Assembly (NCBI RefSeq): GCF_900626075.1
Contig: NZ_UYZY01000001.1
Span: 1,240,001-1,304,000, forward strand
Length of the DNA: 64,000 nt
Direction of reading: 5' to 3'
Source of the DNA: Clostridium transplantifaecale
GTDB taxonomy: Bacteria; Bacillota; Clostridia; Lachnospirales; Lachnospiraceae
Under the pieces are notes generated by a model that searched no databases, was not told where the DNA came from, and saw only the letters and a program-made list of their open reading frames with translations. A program made the position numbers and the translations under genes. This document shows positions 32,692-42,162 of this stretch, piece after piece. Position 1 is the first letter of the stretch. Every line of letters begins with the position of its first letter.

Positions 32692-34575
32692 ATGAAGAGA
32701 CAAATACCGCGGTTTCTCGCTGGAGTTATATTATTGGTTTTTGCGGCTGTCCTGGGCGGCTGCGGCGGACCTAAAACGTCCACGGCAGATGAAAACCTGC
32801 TTGGCGCAGTTCCTGAGACCGTAGAGGATAAGGTGATTGTCACCGTAACAACCAGCGCCAGACTGGATCATTTTGCCGCCGCCGTAGAGGCAAAGTTCCC
32901 GGAGATTCATCTGGTACAGGACAGCTATATGGGGGAATTCCGTATCAATGAGCATATGGCCCGGGTCAGTAATCATGACTGTGGTGATTTGGTTATGATT
33001 ATCGCCGGACTGGTTCCCAAGGTGGATTTGTCCGATCTGCTGATGGATCTGTCCACGCAGCCGTTCCCGTCCAGTTATAATTCCAACGCGCTGCAAATGG
33101 ACACCGAGGGGCATATCTATCTGCTCCCCGGCCCACTCAACTTTAACTGTAATGTCTACAATAAAACCCTGTTTGATGAGAATGGCTGGGAAGTACCCGG
33201 CAGCTATGAAGAACTTATGGCATTATGCCAAACCATTGACAGAAGCGGTACCCGCGGATATCAATATGTCCTGCATGATATCGGAGGCCAGAGCTATCAA
33301 ATCTATAATTACTGTGTACTCTCCGCCCTGGACACACTGACCCAGGTAGAAGGACAAACCTGGCATAATCAACTTATAGCCGGAAAATCTGTCTCGCTGG
33401 AGCCAATGGCAGTTTCTTTTCAAAATTTGCAGCGTTTGATTGACGCAGGGATGGTCCGTACGGAAGATTTGGAAGTCACGAATGATATTCGCATGCAGCG
33501 GATGGCCACCAGACAGGCCGCTATAACACCGGGAGCGGTAAGCCTGCTGCATCAGCTTGAAAATATGAGCACGGATGAGTACAGATTTATGCCACATTTC
33601 AGCATGACGGACGGAAACGGCTGGCTGTTGAACCTGGGTTACTATTTCGGAGCCAATCAGGAACTCCGGCAGGCCGGTAATGAAAAAAAGCTGGAGGCCG
33701 CAATGAAAATCCTGGAATTCGTTGCATCGGAAGAAGGACAGCAGGCGCTGATTGCGGATGAATTGGGTATAATACCGGCCACGCGCGGCACATCGACACT
33801 CAATGACCCTGAACTAAATGATATTAAGGTCCAGGCAGAAAGCGGACATTATGTTATGCGTCCCACCTATGAAATGTTTACCACCGTACTGGAGACGGAG
33901 ATAGCCGCCTTCATTCGTGGTGAAACCACCAGCGATGCAATTTTGGCAAAGTGCCAGTCGCTCCTGGATGCAGGTACGCCTGCAAAACAAGCTGTTGCCC
34001 AGGCGTCATCCGATTTTACAGTCCTTCAGACAGGCCTGTTGAAAGCCGATGCCCTCCGAAGCGCTACAGGCGCAGATATTGCTTTGATAGGCATGGCAGA
34101 AGCAAATTGTTATGTCCCGGTGGGCGGTACCCGTTCAAGGCTCTACGAGGGGCCAATTACTGAGGATGACGTCATCCGGATTTCACAAATCTCACTCGGC
34201 GAGGCTCCGGCCTGCAGCCACGCATTCATGACCGGTGCGCAGCTGACGGCGCTTTTGGATTACGGGGCTTCCTCGGCGGAAGAACAGGCGGAAGGCCGGA
34301 CAAGCCACTTTCACCCTTACGCGGTCTCCGGCCTTAAACTCAGTTATCAGTTAAACGGTGAGGCCGGACGGCACGTTTCCGATATCCAGCTGGAGAACGG
34401 GAAGCCGCTGGCCGCAGATACTGTTTATACGGTAGCTTTTCTGGAAGGAGCTGTTCCGGAAGAATATCTGTCAAATTTGCACAAGACCGAATATTCAATG
34501 ACAGAAATATGTTTAGACTATATTAGAAAAAAACAGAATGTTACACCAGAGAAAAACCGCGTCAGTTTCAAATAA
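32692..34575 (+). CDS. Solute-binding lipoprotein fused to a 5'-nucleotidase C-terminal-like domain
   Basis: 627 residues. Signal peptide with lipobox LGGC (Cys24). Residues about 45-430 look like a family 1 extracellular solute-binding protein (VIVTVTTSARLDHFAAAVEA; LPGPLNFNCNVYNKTLFDEN; AMKILEFVASEEGQQALI). From about 450 the sequence matches the layout of the 5'-nucleotidase C-terminal domain: ADIALIGMAEANCYVP, LYEGPITEDDVIRISQ, FMTGAQLTALLDYG, YAVSGLKLSYQ, LENGKPLAADTVYTVAFLEG. The catalytic metallophosphatase half of 5'-nucleotidases is absent. This pairing is unusual. Co-transcribed with a hybrid kinase and not with permease genes, which suggests a sensing rather than transport role. 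ATG follows AGTGAGGTTATAAAA. Confidence 0.82.
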   Translation: MKRQIPRFLAGVILLVFAAVLGGCGGPKTSTADENLLGAVPETVEDKVIVTVTTSARLDHFAAAVEAKFPEIHLVQDSYMGEFRINEHMARVSNHDCGDLVMIIAGLVPKVDLSDLLMDLSTQPFPSSYNSNALQMDTEGHIYLLPGPLNFNCNVYNKTLFDENGWEVPGSYEELMALCQTIDRSGTRGYQYVLHDIGGQSYQIYNYCVLSALDTLTQVEGQTWHNQLIAGKSVSLEPMAVSFQNLQRLIDAGMVRTEDLEVTNDIRMQRMATRQAAITPGAVSLLHQLENMSTDEYRFMPHFSMTDGNGWLLNLGYYFGANQELRQAGNEKKLEAAMKILEFVASEEGQQALIADELGIIPATRGTSTLNDPELNDIKVQAESGHYVMRPTYEMFTTVLETEIAAFIRGETTSDAILAKCQSLLDAGTPAKQAVAQASSDFTVLQTGLLKADALRSATGADIALIGMAEANCYVPVGGTRSRLYEGPITEDDVIRISQISLGEAPACSHAFMTGAQLTALLDYGASSAEEQAEGRTSHFHPYAVSGLKLSYQLNGEAGRHVSDIQLENGKPLAADTVYTVAFLEGAVPEEYLSNLHKTEYSMTEICLDYIRKKQNVTPEKNRVSFK

Positions 34576-34608
34576 ATAGGCTGTTTTCGCGGACAATTCA
34601 CAGTTTAC

Positions 34609-34660
34609 AGCCAGACGGCGGCTTTGGAAAATGGACAAAGCCGTCGTCTGGCTTTCTTTA
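34609..34660 (+). terminator. Bidirectional terminator
   Basis: An 18-bp near-perfect stem (AGCCAGACGGCGGCTTTG with one G-T pair) plus TTTCTTTATTCTTT. It stops the kinase/lipoprotein operon; on the other strand it overlaps the end of the metallophosphatase gene. Confidence 0.88.
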
Positions 34661-35200
34661 TTCTTTAATCCCTTCTTCCGCCGTCTGACAGCACGACATC
34701 TCCTTTTTAATCGTGTCAAACGGCATCGGCCGGTAACCGATGCGTTCCACGCAGGCGCAGAAGCTGTGGCCGGACTTGTCCCGGTACATCGGATTGCCGT
34801 GGACGTGGCCGAAAATATTGGCGTAGGGGCTATATGAACTGACATACATCGGCTCATGGGACAGCATGAAAAAGCCTTCGAGCACCACCGGCAGGGGATA
34901 TACCTCCTCAAAGCCGATTTCCATCCACTCCCTGACTGAATAGTTCATGTCATGGTTTCCCTGAATCAGTATTTTCCTGCCGTTCAGTTTTCCCACAAGG
35001 ATTTTCAGTTCCTCTTTCTCCATATTCCAGGCTACGTCACCGAGATGATAGACGGTATCCGCGCTGCCCACCGTCTCATTCCAGTTGCGAACCAGGGTCT
35101 CGTCCATCTCCCGTCCGCTTTTAAAGGGTCTTCCCTCGTATCTCATGATGGCTCCCTTATCTCCAAAATGGGTGTCTGATACCATAAATATTTCTGCCAA
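34658..35200 (-). CDS. Calcineurin-like metallophosphoesterase
   Basis: A 180-residue single-domain protein with all metallophosphoesterase signatures: DTHFGD (Asp9, His11), YHLGDVAW, IQGNHD, LSHEPMY and FGHVHGN. Binds two metal ions and hydrolyses phosphoesters; the substrate is unknown. The start is TTG at 35200 behind GGGGAGAGAAAA; no upstream ATG is available. It lies downstream of sbcDC and may be read with them. Confidence 0.88.
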   Translation of the reverse strand: MAEIFMVSDTHFGDKGAIMRYEGRPFKSGREMDETLVRNWNETVGSADTVYHLGDVAWNMEKEELKILVGKLNGRKILIQGNHDMNYSVREWMEIGFEEVYPLPVVLEGFFMLSHEPMYVSSYSPYANIFGHVHGNPMYRDKSGHSFCACVERIGYRPMPFDTIKKEMSCCQTAEEGIKE

Positions 35201-35253
35201 TTTTCTCTCCCCCTCATATTTGAGTATTTAGCTTATCTGATTATCCGGCCTGT

Positions 35254-38200
35254 CTAATTATCCAGCTCCCAGCGGACAAAACTTCCCTTTTCATTCTTCT
35301 TCACCAGCAGCTTTCTATCAATCTGCTCTTTCAGCTCTGTCACGTGGGAAATGATTCCGACCAGTCTCCGGTCCCCGGCCAGTTCCTTCAGAATCCGGAT
35401 CGCCTTTGTCCTCGATGCCTCATCCAGGGAACCGAATCCCTCATCCACAAACATCGCATCGATGCTGACCCTGCCCTCCGTATTCTGAATCACATCCGCC
35501 ATCCCCAATGCCATAGCAAGCGCCGCCATAAAAGATTCTCCGCCCGACAGTGTCTTTACGTCGCGCGTCCGGTCCGTACTCATACTGTAGACGTCCAGAT
35601 CAAGGCCTACCTCGCCTTTCATCCCCAGCGTCTCCATGTCACGGCACTGCAGAAGAAGCTGGTTGTCCGTCATAACGCGGAGCCTCTTATTGGCCGCATA
35701 TATCATCTGTTTAAAATACTGTCTCTGGATATAAGTCTGGAAATCGATCTTTGCGGCTCCCGTCACTTTTCCGTCCGCCGTCGTATAGAGCGTCTCCATC
35801 TGCTGCTTTTCCGCCTTCAGTTTGCGGCGCGCCTCCATCAGCTTTTTAAGACTTCCGTATGCGGCCTCATTGCGGGTCCGTCTGGCCGACAAAAGGCCTG
35901 CCTCCCCGGACGCGTCGTTCTTCTCAGCCGTCAGCCGTTTGAGGTCTTCCAGGATGTTTGTCTCCTCCGCCCTCTCCTGTCCCTTTGTGTCCTCCCTGCG
36001 CTGCTGATAAATCGTGCCCGCCCGAAGAAGTTCATTGTTAAAATGCTCAAGCTCTGCGGCCAGTCTTTCCCTCTCCTCCTCCGGCAGGAAAGCGTCCCTG
36101 TACTCTTCTTCCGACTGGAATCCGGCTGCCTTAAGCGCCGTTTCCCACCGCTTTCTGCCCGCATCCACCTTTACTTTCAGAATTTCACGCCGCTCCTGCC
36201 CGGAGGACAGGTATGCCTCTTTCTGTGTAAATCCGCTTCTTAAGTCCGACGCGTTCTTCTCCGCCTGGTCAGCCGCCAGTTCAAGTTCTGCTTTCCCGGC
36301 ATAAAGCCGGGCCAGTTCCCGCTCCGCCTCTTCGCGGCTGCTCCACAGAAGTTTTTTCTTCAGCTGTTCCGCTTCCAGATGGATTTGTCTGAGGTGTATT
36401 TCAGCCTCCTGAAGATTAGGCCGCAGTTCACGGAGCCTGTTTTCCAGCTTCTCCTTACGGTTTCCCAGTTCGGCCAGACGGCTCCTGTTTTCTTCCAGTG
36501 CTCTTACATCCTGTTCAAACTTCTTTCCGGCCACCGTAAGGTCCTGCACCCCCGCAAGGCATGTCTCTATCTCCAGGCGGACTCTCTCCGCCCTCCCCTC
36601 CTGTGCATAAGGCTCTGATCCGGCAGTCCGGTCTGCTTCAAACAGCTTTTTTTCCTGCTCTCTTATTTGCTGCTCTTTCTCTTCCCCCCGAACCAGGCAT
36701 TTCTGGCTTTCCTCCGCCGCTCTGCGCAGGGAACGGTCTGCTTTTTCTCTCCTCTGCCTCGATTCTTCCACCTGACGTTCCGTCACATCCTCTGCCTTCA
36801 GTACGGCTTTTTGCGGATGGTGCAGGGAGCCGCATACCGGACATGGGACGCCCTCCGTAAGCTCCGATGCCATAATGCCTGCCTGTACGGAGATAAACAG
36901 GCGGTTTCTCCTTCCGTACTCCGCCTCCGCCTCGTCAAATGCACATTGGGCCGATATTACCAGTTCCTTATTACGGATAGAATTGTTTCTAAGTTCTTCT
37001 AATTGTAAAAGTCCTGACTGAAGCCGTCTTAATTCTTCAAGGCGCAGTTCCAGCGCCTCCTCCTGCCTGCGTACCTCCACAAGGGAGAGCGGGGCTTTTT
37101 CCAGCTCCTTTGCCTTTTTTTCCAGCTCTTTTGCCGTGTTCGCGTTCTGTCTAAGGAGTTCCTCCGTTTCCTGCAGTTCCCGTCCCAGTCTATCCGTCCT
37201 GTTCCGGGCCTTTCTCTCCTCGTCCAGTTTTTCGTCCAGCAGGCCATAGGACGGCATCGCTTCCTTGAGACGGCCGATGTCCACCTCCAGGGCAGGACGC
37301 TTTTGGGCCAGTTCCCGCCTTTTGTCCAGACAGAGCTTTTCCGACTGTTCAAGCGGCTCCCTCAGGGCCTGCAGCTCCTGTTTCAGTTTCTCCGTCTTCT
37401 CATCGGCCAGGGCCAGCTCCGCTTCATCCGCTTCACAGTTCTGCAGAAGCGGCCGGAGCGGCTCTGCGCGGCCGGCATTCTTAAGTTTTACAGCCATGCG
37501 GTCGTGCTCCGGAATTCTCTCCTTAAGCGATTGCAGCGTTCTTCCTGCCGCCTCGCATTCATCCAGGCGGCGGTTCTGTTCCTTCACAAGTTCCAGCTGC
37601 TGTGTGAGGACCGCCGTCTTTTCAATCAGCGCTTCGCTTTTTTCCACCGATATGCGTTCCTGCCGTCTGCTTTCCTGCGTGATATCTTTTAAAAGCCCAA
37701 GGATTTCATCGCCCTTTGTTTCCAGCTTTCCCGATATCTCCTGCCACTTCTGTGCCTGTCCGTCTCCGTCGTCGGGAACCGCTACCTGGGACAGTTCGTG
37801 AAAGCAGAGGGTTTCGTTGTCCTTCAGCCTGATATAAAGTTCATTGTTCCTGTCTTTTAATTTCTGCTGGATTTTCCAGTAAATGCCTGTATTGAATATG
37901 CGTGCAAAAATCTCTTTTCTCTCTTTTGAAGAGGCATGGAGCAGCTTCATGTATTCTCCCTGCGCGATCATGGCTATCTGGGCAAACTGGTTCCGGTCCA
38001 CTCCCACGATCTCCCGGATCTTTTCATTGATGTCGCTAAGTCTGCCCGGATACTCACTTCCGTCAGGCAGATAAAAAGAGGCCTTTGCCGACACCGTCGT
38101 AATGGTGCGCTCGCCGTCCTTATTCCTGCGCTTGCTAATTCTCTGATAGGCGGGACTTCTCCTGACGCGGTATACTTCCCCCCGGTCGGAAAAGATAAGT

Positions 38201-38436
38201 TCCACCCAGGTTTCCTCCCCTTCTCCCGCATACTGGCTCCGCATCATTGTGCCGTCGCGGCTGTCGCTGCTTGTTTCACCGTAGAGGGCAAATGAAACCG
38301 CATCGAAAATCGTAGTCTTCCCCGCTCCCGTGTCACCGGTTATCAGAAAAAGGCCGTGACCGACCTTCTCAAAATCAATCTCCGTCACACCGGCATAAGA
38401 ACTGAACGCAGACATTGTTATTTTTAATGGTTTCAT
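35254..38436 (-). CDS. sbcC: Exonuclease subunit SbcC
   Basis: A 1060-residue SMC/Rad50-like ATPase: Walker A GDTGAGKTT near residue 35, long coiled-coil arms, the zinc hook CPVCG at about residue 530 (the middle), then a second coiled coil and the C-terminal ABC half (LSGGESFMAALAMALGMADV, MFVDEGFGSLDE). With SbcD it forms the Mre11/Rad50-type nuclease that opens hairpins and processes double-strand ends. ATG follows GAGAGGAGTGAGACG; 34 bp after the sbcD stop. In a region rich in long palindromes, this hairpin nuclease is noteworthy. Confidence 0.96.
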   Translation of the reverse strand: MKPLKITMSAFSSYAGVTEIDFEKVGHGLFLITGDTGAGKTTIFDAVSFALYGETSSDSRDGTMMRSQYAGEGEETWVELIFSDRGEVYRVRRSPAYQRISKRRNKDGERTITTVSAKASFYLPDGSEYPGRLSDINEKIREIVGVDRNQFAQIAMIAQGEYMKLLHASSKERKEIFARIFNTGIYWKIQQKLKDRNNELYIRLKDNETLCFHELSQVAVPDDGDGQAQKWQEISGKLETKGDEILGLLKDITQESRRQERISVEKSEALIEKTAVLTQQLELVKEQNRRLDECEAAGRTLQSLKERIPEHDRMAVKLKNAGRAEPLRPLLQNCEADEAELALADEKTEKLKQELQALREPLEQSEKLCLDKRRELAQKRPALEVDIGRLKEAMPSYGLLDEKLDEERKARNRTDRLGRELQETEELLRQNANTAKELEKKAKELEKAPLSLVEVRRQEEALELRLEELRRLQSGLLQLEELRNNSIRNKELVISAQCAFDEAEAEYGRRNRLFISVQAGIMASELTEGVPCPVCGSLHHPQKAVLKAEDVTERQVEESRQRREKADRSLRRAAEESQKCLVRGEEKEQQIREQEKKLFEADRTAGSEPYAQEGRAERVRLEIETCLAGVQDLTVAGKKFEQDVRALEENRSRLAELGNRKEKLENRLRELRPNLQEAEIHLRQIHLEAEQLKKKLLWSSREEAERELARLYAGKAELELAADQAEKNASDLRSGFTQKEAYLSSGQERREILKVKVDAGRKRWETALKAAGFQSEEEYRDAFLPEEERERLAAELEHFNNELLRAGTIYQQRREDTKGQERAEETNILEDLKRLTAEKNDASGEAGLLSARRTRNEAAYGSLKKLMEARRKLKAEKQQMETLYTTADGKVTGAAKIDFQTYIQRQYFKQMIYAANKRLRVMTDNQLLLQCRDMETLGMKGEVGLDLDVYSMSTDRTRDVKTLSGGESFMAALAMALGMADVIQNTEGRVSIDAMFVDEGFGSLDEASRTKAIRILKELAGDRRLVGIISHVTELKEQIDRKLLVKKNEKGSFVRWELDN

Positions 38437-38470
38437 CGTCTCACTCCTCTCATTCGGCCAAACGGCAGCC

Positions 38471-39622
38471 TCATTCTATCTCCTCCAGCACGCCGCGCAG
38501 AATCGTTTCCTGCTCCCCGGTCATGGGGCAGTGCCGGATTGCCTCATAGAACCTGCAAAATGCTTCAAAGGGGTCCGGAATCTTAATTTCCTCCCCGTCC
38601 TCCATCAGCTTTTTCCTGGTTCTCTCGTTATCAATCCTTATTTCCAGAATCCGGTCATATGCCTCCTGAAGCTGATCCTTCATATCGTATGCTTCCGTCT
38701 CGTCGGTCAGGGTAATGCTGACAAAATCTCCCCTTCCCTCCCCGTCGGACGCGGCCAGGACGTCCTCCAGGGGCCCCCTGATCCTGCGTACATCGGGACG
38801 GCATATCAGGGGCAGGCTCTCCGTCTTAAGCGTTCCCTTCTCCTCCAGCGTGACCATCATGACCGCCTTGTGATGATGCTCCTCGCTGACCGAATATTTG
38901 TAAGGCGTTCCGCTGTAGCGGAACCTCTCTTCCCCCACCTTCTGGGGGCCGTGCAGATGTCCCAGGGCCGCATAGTCGAATGCAGTCAGTGCGGATACAT
39001 CGATCTGGTCAAGGCCGCCCGACGTCAACATGACGGACTCAGAGTCGCACAACGACGGATCACCGGTCCCCGATACAAAAAACTGGTGCGCCAGAAGCAC
39101 ATTTCTTTCCTCTTCCCTGATCTCCTCGCGCTCCAGCACGGCCCGGAATGCGCTGTCGTAACCCGTCACTTTTCCTTCTTCAAACAGATGGCGCACATAG
39201 CCTGGCTTGATAAAGGGAAAAAGATAAAAGTTCACCTTTCCCCACTCGTCCCCAAGCGTAATCTTTTTAAGCCTGTCCTCCGGCGAAGACGGCGGCAGGG
39301 CCGAGATATGGATCTGATGACGCCCTAAAAAAGAAGAGGCGTAGGAAAGCCTCTCCGGTGAATCATGATTGCCGGCTATAATCAGAACCGGCATGGACGG
39401 CCGGACGGCGGACAGACGGTTTAAAAATGAGTCAAATACCGTGTAGGCCTCGGCCGAAGGAACCGATTTATCGTAAATATCCCCGCAGATGAGGACGGCA
39501 TCCGGCTTTTTGTCTGCCGCGTATTCAATAATCTGCGCCAGGGCGCTTTCCTGGCTGTCCTTTAAGCCGTATCCGTTCATCTGCCTGCCGATATGCAAAT
39601 CCGATATGTGAAAAAATTTCAA
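38471..39622 (-). CDS. sbcD: Exonuclease subunit SbcD
   Basis: A 383-residue Mre11-like nuclease. Phosphoesterase motifs: HISDLHIGR, ICGDIYDKSVPSAEA, IAGNHDSPERL, LLAHQFFVSG and LGHLHGPQ; C-terminal capping domain to 383. Cleaves DNA hairpins and ends together with SbcC. ATG follows AAGGAGGCATAAGTTTG. Confidence 0.96.
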   Translation of the reverse strand: MKFFHISDLHIGRQMNGYGLKDSQESALAQIIEYAADKKPDAVLICGDIYDKSVPSAEAYTVFDSFLNRLSAVRPSMPVLIIAGNHDSPERLSYASSFLGRHQIHISALPPSSPEDRLKKITLGDEWGKVNFYLFPFIKPGYVRHLFEEGKVTGYDSAFRAVLEREEIREEERNVLLAHQFFVSGTGDPSLCDSESVMLTSGGLDQIDVSALTAFDYAALGHLHGPQKVGEERFRYSGTPYKYSVSEEHHHKAVMMVTLEEKGTLKTESLPLICRPDVRRIRGPLEDVLAASDGEGRGDFVSITLTDETEAYDMKDQLQEAYDRILEIRIDNERTRKKLMEDGEEIKIPDPFEAFCRFYEAIRHCPMTGEQETILRGVLEEIE

Positions 39623-39713
39623 ACTTATGCCTCCTTAGCCGTTCAGCCGCTGTTTTTTGTAATATCAGTCCGGTTCTCCGTTTCGCTCTGACGTACGTTC
39701 TCCCGTCCTGATG

Positions 39714-40181
39714 CTACTTGTTTTCTTCCGTCATTGTTTCCTCTGTCACTGCTTCCCCTGTCCCGCTGCTCAGGGAATCCCCGCTCATACTGCCGGATGT
39801 CTCCGGTATCTGTCTGCCGGAAGGCAGAACTTCCAGCTGAATCACGCAGTCCGTCTCATTATCTCCGTAAAAGACAGGGATCCTGTATATTCCCGGCGTA
39901 TTGAAATCGCACTCACTTAAATCATAGCTGAATTTAGCCGGATTCAGTTTGCCGTCGGGAAAAAACTTGGCGGCATTCAGAGCCGGTACATCTCCGGCCG
40001 TCGTCTTGGCATAGAGTGTAATCTCCGAATTCTTGTCATAAAGCGCGGCCTCCGCCCCGGTTCTCGTTTTGTAAATCATAATCAGCATGCCGGCCAGCAC
40101 GATACCTCCGAACATACTGATCTGAAACCATCTTCTTCCCCCTTTTAAGCTCCCTTTCGTGCCTCCTGTCCTCTTTCTCAT
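39714..40181 (-). CDS. Membrane-anchored protein with Ig-like extracellular domain, unknown function
   Basis: 155 residues from ATG 40181 (after GAAGAAGGGACAGGT; a longer frame to 40325 lacks a ribosome binding site). A basic N-terminus and one membrane segment (WFQISMFGGIVLAGMLIMIY) are followed by a short beta-rich domain (EITLYAKTTAGDVPAL; FNTPGIYRIPVFYGDNETDC then VIQLEVL) that reads like a bacterial Ig-like repeat, and a Ser/Thr/Glu-rich tail. Orientation: cytoplasmic N-terminus, domain outside. I do not recognise the family. Confidence 0.65.
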   Translation of the reverse strand: MRKRTGGTKGSLKGGRRWFQISMFGGIVLAGMLIMIYKTRTGAEAALYDKNSEITLYAKTTAGDVPALNAAKFFPDGKLNPAKFSYDLSECDFNTPGIYRIPVFYGDNETDCVIQLEVLPSGRQIPETSGSMSGDSLSSGTGEAVTEETMTEENK

Positions 40182-40321
40182 ACCTGTCCCTTCTTCCAAA
40201 TTCCATCCCAATTCCTTTGCTTTCAATAAAGCGGCATTTTCCAATATATTTAAAACAGGCCGCTGTACGTTACTGTGCAGCGGCCCGTCTGGCAGAAAGC
40301 TTCTATTCCCGCTTTCCGATA

Positions 40322-40648
40322 TCAATCGTAAATAATCAACGCCATGAATACCAGATCCGTATCCCCCTTATTCGCCATGCCGTGGCTGTATCCGTTGGGG
40401 GTAAAAGTCCGATCTCCGGGTACCACTGTGCGGATCGTACCATTGTCATTGTACTCTCCCTCACCCCTTATAATGTAGTAAGTCTCGCTGTTGCCAACAT
40501 GCTCGTGATATCCAAGGGAACATCCTGGTGCAATCGTCACTTCCGAAAACATCTTACCCTTGCCGTTCATCTCTTCTTCATTCAGAATATATTTTACCGA
40601 GATTTCTCCGTCCCCGCCGTTGGCATTCTTTTTGATTACCGTTTCCAT
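40322..40648 (-). CDS. Cupin domain protein
   Basis: A 108-residue single cupin. Metal-binding motif 1 LGYHEHVGNSETYYIIRGEG and motif 2 PNGYSHGMANKG are both present. ATG at 40648 follows AGAGGAGGCAGACAGTG; the in-frame ATG at 40723 is unsupported. It may bind a metal and a small ligand or act as an isomerase/epimerase; substrate unknown. Confidence 0.82.
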   Translation of the reverse strand: METVIKKNANGGDGEISVKYILNEEEMNGKGKMFSEVTIAPGCSLGYHEHVGNSETYYIIRGEGEYNDNGTIRTVVPGDRTFTPNGYSHGMANKGDTDLVFMALIIYD

Positions 40649-40737
40649 CACTGTCTGCCTCCTCTTATAACTTTCCTTCTTATACTGTTTATTATACTTG
40701 TTCTTTTCAATCTTTTCAATCACAAACGCCGTCCGGT

Positions 40738-41988
40738 TTACTCATTTGTCAGCTTAAGTTTGTCCAGCACATGGAAAATCAGGCTCAGAATCATTCCGAC
40801 CACACAGGCCAGGACCATTCCCGTCATCTGGATATTTCCGATGCTTAATTTGATACCCGAAAGACCGGTTACAAAGATAACCGACGTAAGGGCCAGATTT
40901 CTTGAGTTGCCGTAATCAACCCTTGAATCCACCAGAATGCGGAGTCCCGACGTACCGATCATACCGTAAAGCAGGAAAGAAATACCTCCGATAACCGGTC
41001 CGGGAATCGTGCTGATTAACATGGATAATTTGCCGATAAAGGAACAAACAACAGAAAGTACGGCCGCACCGGCAATAACCCGGACGCTGTAGACTCTCGT
41101 CACGGCCATGACTCCGATATTCTCTCCGTATGTGGTAGTCGGTACGGATCCGATAAAACCGGACAGCATCGTGGAAAAATTATCACCGAATAAGGAACGG
41201 TGAAGTCCCGGATCCTTTAAAAGGTCACGTCCCACAATCTTGCTGGTCACGACCTGATGGCCGATATGCTCCGACGTGATAACAAGGATGACCGGCAGAA
41301 TAATCATAATCGCCTCCGGGTTAAATTTCGGGGAGGAGAAGTTGGGGATTGCAAAAATAGGAGCGTTAGCCACCGGGGCAAAATCCACCAGTCCGCAGGC
41401 AATGGCCGCCACATATCCCATAATGACTGCAATCAGGATTGGAATGACGGACAAAAATCCCCTGAACAAAATGGAGCCGAACACGGCAACACCCAGTGTT
41501 ACGAGGAAAACAATCATCTTTTTCGGGTCGATCACTTCATCCAGAAGTCCCGCGTTGCTTGCCGCCGTTCCGGACAGTTCCAGGCCAATCAGAGCCACAA
41601 CCGGGCCCATGGCCGCAGGAGGCAGCACGATGTCAATCCACTCCGAACCAAATTTGTAAATAATAAATGCAAGAATACAGCCGCAGAATCCGACCGCAAC
41701 GAAACCGCCCAGCGCATAGGCATAGCCGAACTTCTCAATGACAATGCCGGCAGGAGCCAGAAATGCAAAGCTGGAACCCAGATAAGCGGGCGCTTTTCCT
41801 TTCGTCACCAGGATAAACAGCAGTGTTCCCACACCATTCATGAATAAAACGATAGCCGGATTGATACCGAACAGAAACGGAACCAGCACCGATGCGCCGA
41901 ACATGGCGAACATGTGCTGGATGCTGAGGGGCACCAGCAGGTTAAACGGCACCTTCTCCTCAACCTGAATAATACGATGACTTTCCAT
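40738..41988 (-). CDS. Uracil/xanthine permease (NCS2 family)
   Basis: A 416-residue membrane protein with about 12-14 segments: PLSIQHMFAMFGASVLVPFL, SFAFLAPAG, LPPAAMGPVVALIGLELSG, TSEHIGHQV (the family GH motif) and FIGSVPTTTYGENIGVMAVT are UraA hallmarks. Imports uracil or possibly xanthine with protons. ATG at 41988 follows GGGAGGTAAAA; an in-frame ATG at 42069 would run through a structured leader. That leader contains alternative hairpins suggesting attenuation control. Confidence 0.92.
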   Translation of the reverse strand: MESHRIIQVEEKVPFNLLVPLSIQHMFAMFGASVLVPFLFGINPAIVLFMNGVGTLLFILVTKGKAPAYLGSSFAFLAPAGIVIEKFGYAYALGGFVAVGFCGCILAFIIYKFGSEWIDIVLPPAAMGPVVALIGLELSGTAASNAGLLDEVIDPKKMIVFLVTLGVAVFGSILFRGFLSVIPILIAVIMGYVAAIACGLVDFAPVANAPIFAIPNFSSPKFNPEAIMIILPVILVITSEHIGHQVVTSKIVGRDLLKDPGLHRSLFGDNFSTMLSGFIGSVPTTTYGENIGVMAVTRVYSVRVIAGAAVLSVVCSFIGKLSMLISTIPGPVIGGISFLLYGMIGTSGLRILVDSRVDYGNSRNLALTSVIFVTGLSGIKLSIGNIQMTGMVLACVVGMILSLIFHVLDKLKLTNE

Positions 41989-41994
41989 TTTTAC

Positions 41995-42112
41995 CTCCCA
42001 TATTCTTTTGTAAGATTTAGTGCAGGAAAATAGCGCAGGAAGAAACCTGTAGCACGATACTTCGGCCACTGCATCCTCCTGCGCTTATTCTGCAAGTTTC
42101 TTCTACATATTA
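41995..42112 (-). promoter_or_regulatory. Structured leader / candidate attenuator of the uracil permease gene
   Basis: In the minus-strand leader, GCGCAGGA pairs with TCCTGCGC followed by TATTTTCC (terminator-like). An upstream AGAAGAAAC can instead pair with GTTTCTTC, which overlaps the terminator's 3' arm. The two structures exclude each other. No PyrR-box or purine-aptamer core was recognised, so the signal is unknown. Confidence 0.5.
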
Positions 42113-42162
42113 TGCCATAGACGGTCATATTCGTAAAGATTTTTTTAGAAATGAACTTCGTA

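Noticed and set aside
35344..36243. 299-codon plus-strand frame inside sbcC
   Set aside because: Antisense shadow of a GC-rich coiled-coil gene; no start signals and no recognisable domains.
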